Below, one piece after another: positions 62,325 through 64,000 of a DNA stretch of 64,000 bases. A model generated the notes under the pieces. That model did no database searches and was not told the DNA's origin. It worked only from the letters and a program-made list of their open reading frames with translations. Position 1 is the stretch's first letter; each line of letters opens with the position of its first letter. Origin of the DNA: JBFWWP01 sp050246115 (GTDB lineage Bacteria > Planctomycetota > UBA8108 > UBA1146 > JAJFFE01); NCBI GenBank assembly GCA_050246115.1, contig JBFWWP010000002.1, positions 62,001 through 126,000 of the forward strand, written 5' to 3'. Position numbers and translations under genes: made by a program.

Positions 62325-63938
62325 ATGAACGACCAGTGGATCAGTGTCTTCGGGCTCCTGGCCCTCATGGGGGTTGCCTACCTCTTCTCGGTGAACCGGA
62401 GGGCCGTCAACTTCCGCACGGTCGTGTGGGGGGTGGCCCTGCAGGGAATCCTAGCCGCGATCACCCTCGGGAACCCGTCGTGGATCTCGTTCGCGGGGAT
62501 GTTCGTGCTACTCGCCCTGGTCATGGTGTTTCTGTCGGAGGCGCCCCTCACGCGGATGTTGGGTTCCAAGGTCGCGGCTTGGGCAGTCGCGGTCGTCGGT
62601 TCCGGGGCCGCCGCGCAGTTGGCCTGTTTGCTGCAGCCGACCGGGATCACCCGATATCTCGCGGTCGTTGCAGGTCTCGGTTGGCTCGCGGGAATGGCCA
62701 CCTCTCAGTCCCGGTGGGTGCGCGGGTGTTTCGGCGTGATTCTGATCTCGAGCTTCGGCGAGCTTCGGGTTCGCGGGGTGGACGGACAGCAAGTCTTCGC
62801 GTTCGTTTCCGACAAGGTCAAGGCGTTCCTCGATCTGTCGGGAAAAGGCAGCGAGTTCCTTTTCGGCAACCTCGCGAAGGGGGAGTTCTTCTTTCCGGGA
62901 TCGGCCACGTGGCCCGGGTTTGGATTTCAGTTCGCATTCAGCGTCTTGCCGACCATCATTTTCTTCTCCGCGTTCATGTCGATTCTCTACCACTTGGGCC
63001 TCGTCCACCTCGTGATCCAGGCGCTCGCCCGTTTCATGCGTTGGAGCATGGGAACCAGCGGTAGCGAGACCATGTCTTGCTGCGCGAACGTTTTCGTCGG
63101 TCAGACCGAGGCGCCGTTCCTCGTCAAGCCGTACCTGAACTCCATGACGAAGTCCGAGCTACACGCGATCATGGTGGGGGGCTTCGCGACCATTGCGGGG
63201 GGAGTGCTCGCGGGCTACGTGAAGATGGGCGTGAACCCCGGGCACCTCATCGCTGCGAGCGTCATGTCGGCACCAGCGGCTCTGGTCATCGCAAAGCTGC
63301 TCTACCCCGAGACCGAGAAGTCAGCGACCGCGGGAGACGTAGACATCCCCAAGGTGAAGGTCGCCGACAATCTCGTCGGTGCAGCAGCCAACGGGGTGAC
63401 AGACGGTCTGCAGTTGGCGCTCAATGTCGGGGCAATGTTGATCGCATTCATCGCCCTCGTGGCCTTCGTGGACCTACTCATGGGCTCGGCGGACGCGTGG
63501 ATCGACGGCACGCTCGGTGGCGGTGTGTTGAACCCGCTGACCAACGAGTACGCCGGCATTTTTCCGGGTTCGCTGAAGACGCTCTTCGGGAACGTCTTCG
63601 GGTTCGTTGCGTACCTGATGGGCGTGCCCTGGGCCGACAAGAACGAGGTCGGCAACCTCCTCGGTCTGAAGATCACCGCCAACGAGTTTCTCGCGTACCA
63701 GCAGCTCGGGACGCTGATCGAGCAGAAGGCGATGTCGCCACGGGCGATCACGGTCGCCACCTACGCTCTGTGCGGGTTCGCGAACTTCTCTTCGATCGGC
63801 ATTCAGATCGGCGGTATCGGCGCGTTGGCTCCGGATCGCCGCGGCGAACTCGCGCGTCTTGGTTTGCGGGCCATGTGGGGCGGGGCCTTGGCGTCGTGGA
63901 TGACCGCAACCATGGCCGGGATGCTCCTCAGGGAGTAG
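62325..63938 (+). CDS. Concentrative nucleoside transporter (NupC/CNT family)
   Basis: A 537-residue inner-membrane transporter. It opens with helical segments (WISVFGLLALMGVAYLFSV, VVWGVALQGILAAITLG). The conserved core includes FGFQFAFSVLPTIIFFSAFM, MGTSGSETMSCCANVFVGQT with EAPFLVKPYL, MVGGFATIAGGVLAGYV and the C-terminal CGFANFSSIGIQIGGIGALA. These transporters bring in nucleosides with Na+ or H+. It is about 120 residues longer than E. coli NupC because of a longer N-terminal helical part and an insertion near residues 150 to 190. The start at 62325 follows a GGGGGAG site. Confidence 0.9.
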   Translation: MNDQWISVFGLLALMGVAYLFSVNRRAVNFRTVVWGVALQGILAAITLGNPSWISFAGMFVLLALVMVFLSEAPLTRMLGSKVAAWAVAVVGSGAAAQLACLLQPTGITRYLAVVAGLGWLAGMATSQSRWVRGCFGVILISSFGELRVRGVDGQQVFAFVSDKVKAFLDLSGKGSEFLFGNLAKGEFFFPGSATWPGFGFQFAFSVLPTIIFFSAFMSILYHLGLVHLVIQALARFMRWSMGTSGSETMSCCANVFVGQTEAPFLVKPYLNSMTKSELHAIMVGGFATIAGGVLAGYVKMGVNPGHLIAASVMSAPAALVIAKLLYPETEKSATAGDVDIPKVKVADNLVGAAANGVTDGLQLALNVGAMLIAFIALVAFVDLLMGSADAWIDGTLGGGVLNPLTNEYAGIFPGSLKTLFGNVFGFVAYLMGVPWADKNEVGNLLGLKITANEFLAYQQLGTLIEQKAMSPRAITVATYALCGFANFSSIGIQIGGIGALAPDRRGELARLGLRAMWGGALASWMTATMAGMLLRE

Positions 63939-63965
63939 CCGCTGCGCATTCGGATGGAGGCCGTA

Positions 63966-64000
63966 GTGGCGGGATCGAGCGAGATCTTCGATCAGGTCCT
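63966..64000 (+). CDS. Start of a further gene, cut by the window end
   Basis: GTG at 63966 with GGAGG ten bases before it opens a frame to the end of the window, reading VAGSSEIFDQV. Too little is present to name it. The place directly after a nucleoside transporter makes a nucleoside-metabolising enzyme conceivable, which is inference only. Confidence 0.35.
   Translation, partial: MAGSSEIFDQV

Overview
This is a GC-rich chromosomal window, most likely from a member of the Planctomycetota. Three things point there: the 16S rRNA gene (for example the TAGCCGTAAACGATGGGCAC stretch after the 790 region), several exported proteins carrying the RGDxNxDGxxNxxD...LxxLF dockerin-like repeats common in that phylum, and the general style of the exported proteins. 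The phylum assignment is inference from recognition, not from a search.

Layout. 311-2800: ECF sigma factor, zinc-finger anti-sigma factor and an HtrA-like protein that has lost its catalytic triad, in one operon. 2956: tRNA(CAU). 3582-5357 (minus): exported LolA-like protein and Dps. 5447-5807: hairpin-forming dispersed repeats. 6157-8142 (minus): KefB-type cation/proton antiporter. 8474-21577: the most interesting block, a compact contractile injection system (CIS): Pvc16-like cap protein, one sheath, one tube, a 481-residue disordered protein, LysM adaptor, VgrG-like spike, PAAR-like tip, gp25, a baseplate J protein fused to a putative Asp-box propeller, a tail-I protein, then three membrane proteins, the first with a transmembrane helix between a possible cytosolic domain and PKD domains. 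No AAA+ ATPase, tape measure or tail-fibre gene is seen.

21998-25784: two small lipoproteins (minus), a cupin protein, a short exported protein coupled to recA. 26141-31645: a giant GspK-like pseudopilin with a LamG-like region and two tandem exported paralogues. 31644-32484: more dispersed repeats around an 86-residue gene with a good promoter. 32505-38054 (minus): overlapping dxr-rseP-ubiA-like-purD operon, with an RseP enlarged by extra PDZ-like repeats. 38387: lgt.

39304-44993: a complete linked rRNA operon (16S, tRNA-Ile, tRNA-Ala, 23S, 5S) with promoter, processing stem and terminator. 45014-49139: fatty acyl-CoA type genes (two enoyl-CoA hydratases, a zinc alcohol dehydrogenase-like enzyme, a 3-hydroxyacyl-CoA dehydrogenase) with a 219-base element bounded by perfect 19-base inverted repeats. 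49568-59319: three exported dockerin-type proteins around tRNA-Pro and ileS. One of them ends in a formylglycine-enzyme-like domain whose 3' end resembles the variable region of a diversity-generating retroelement, although no reverse transcriptase or template repeat is in the window. 59495-63938: two hypothetical proteins, phosphomannomutase/phosphoglucomutase and a NupC-type nucleoside transporter; the window ends just inside a further gene.
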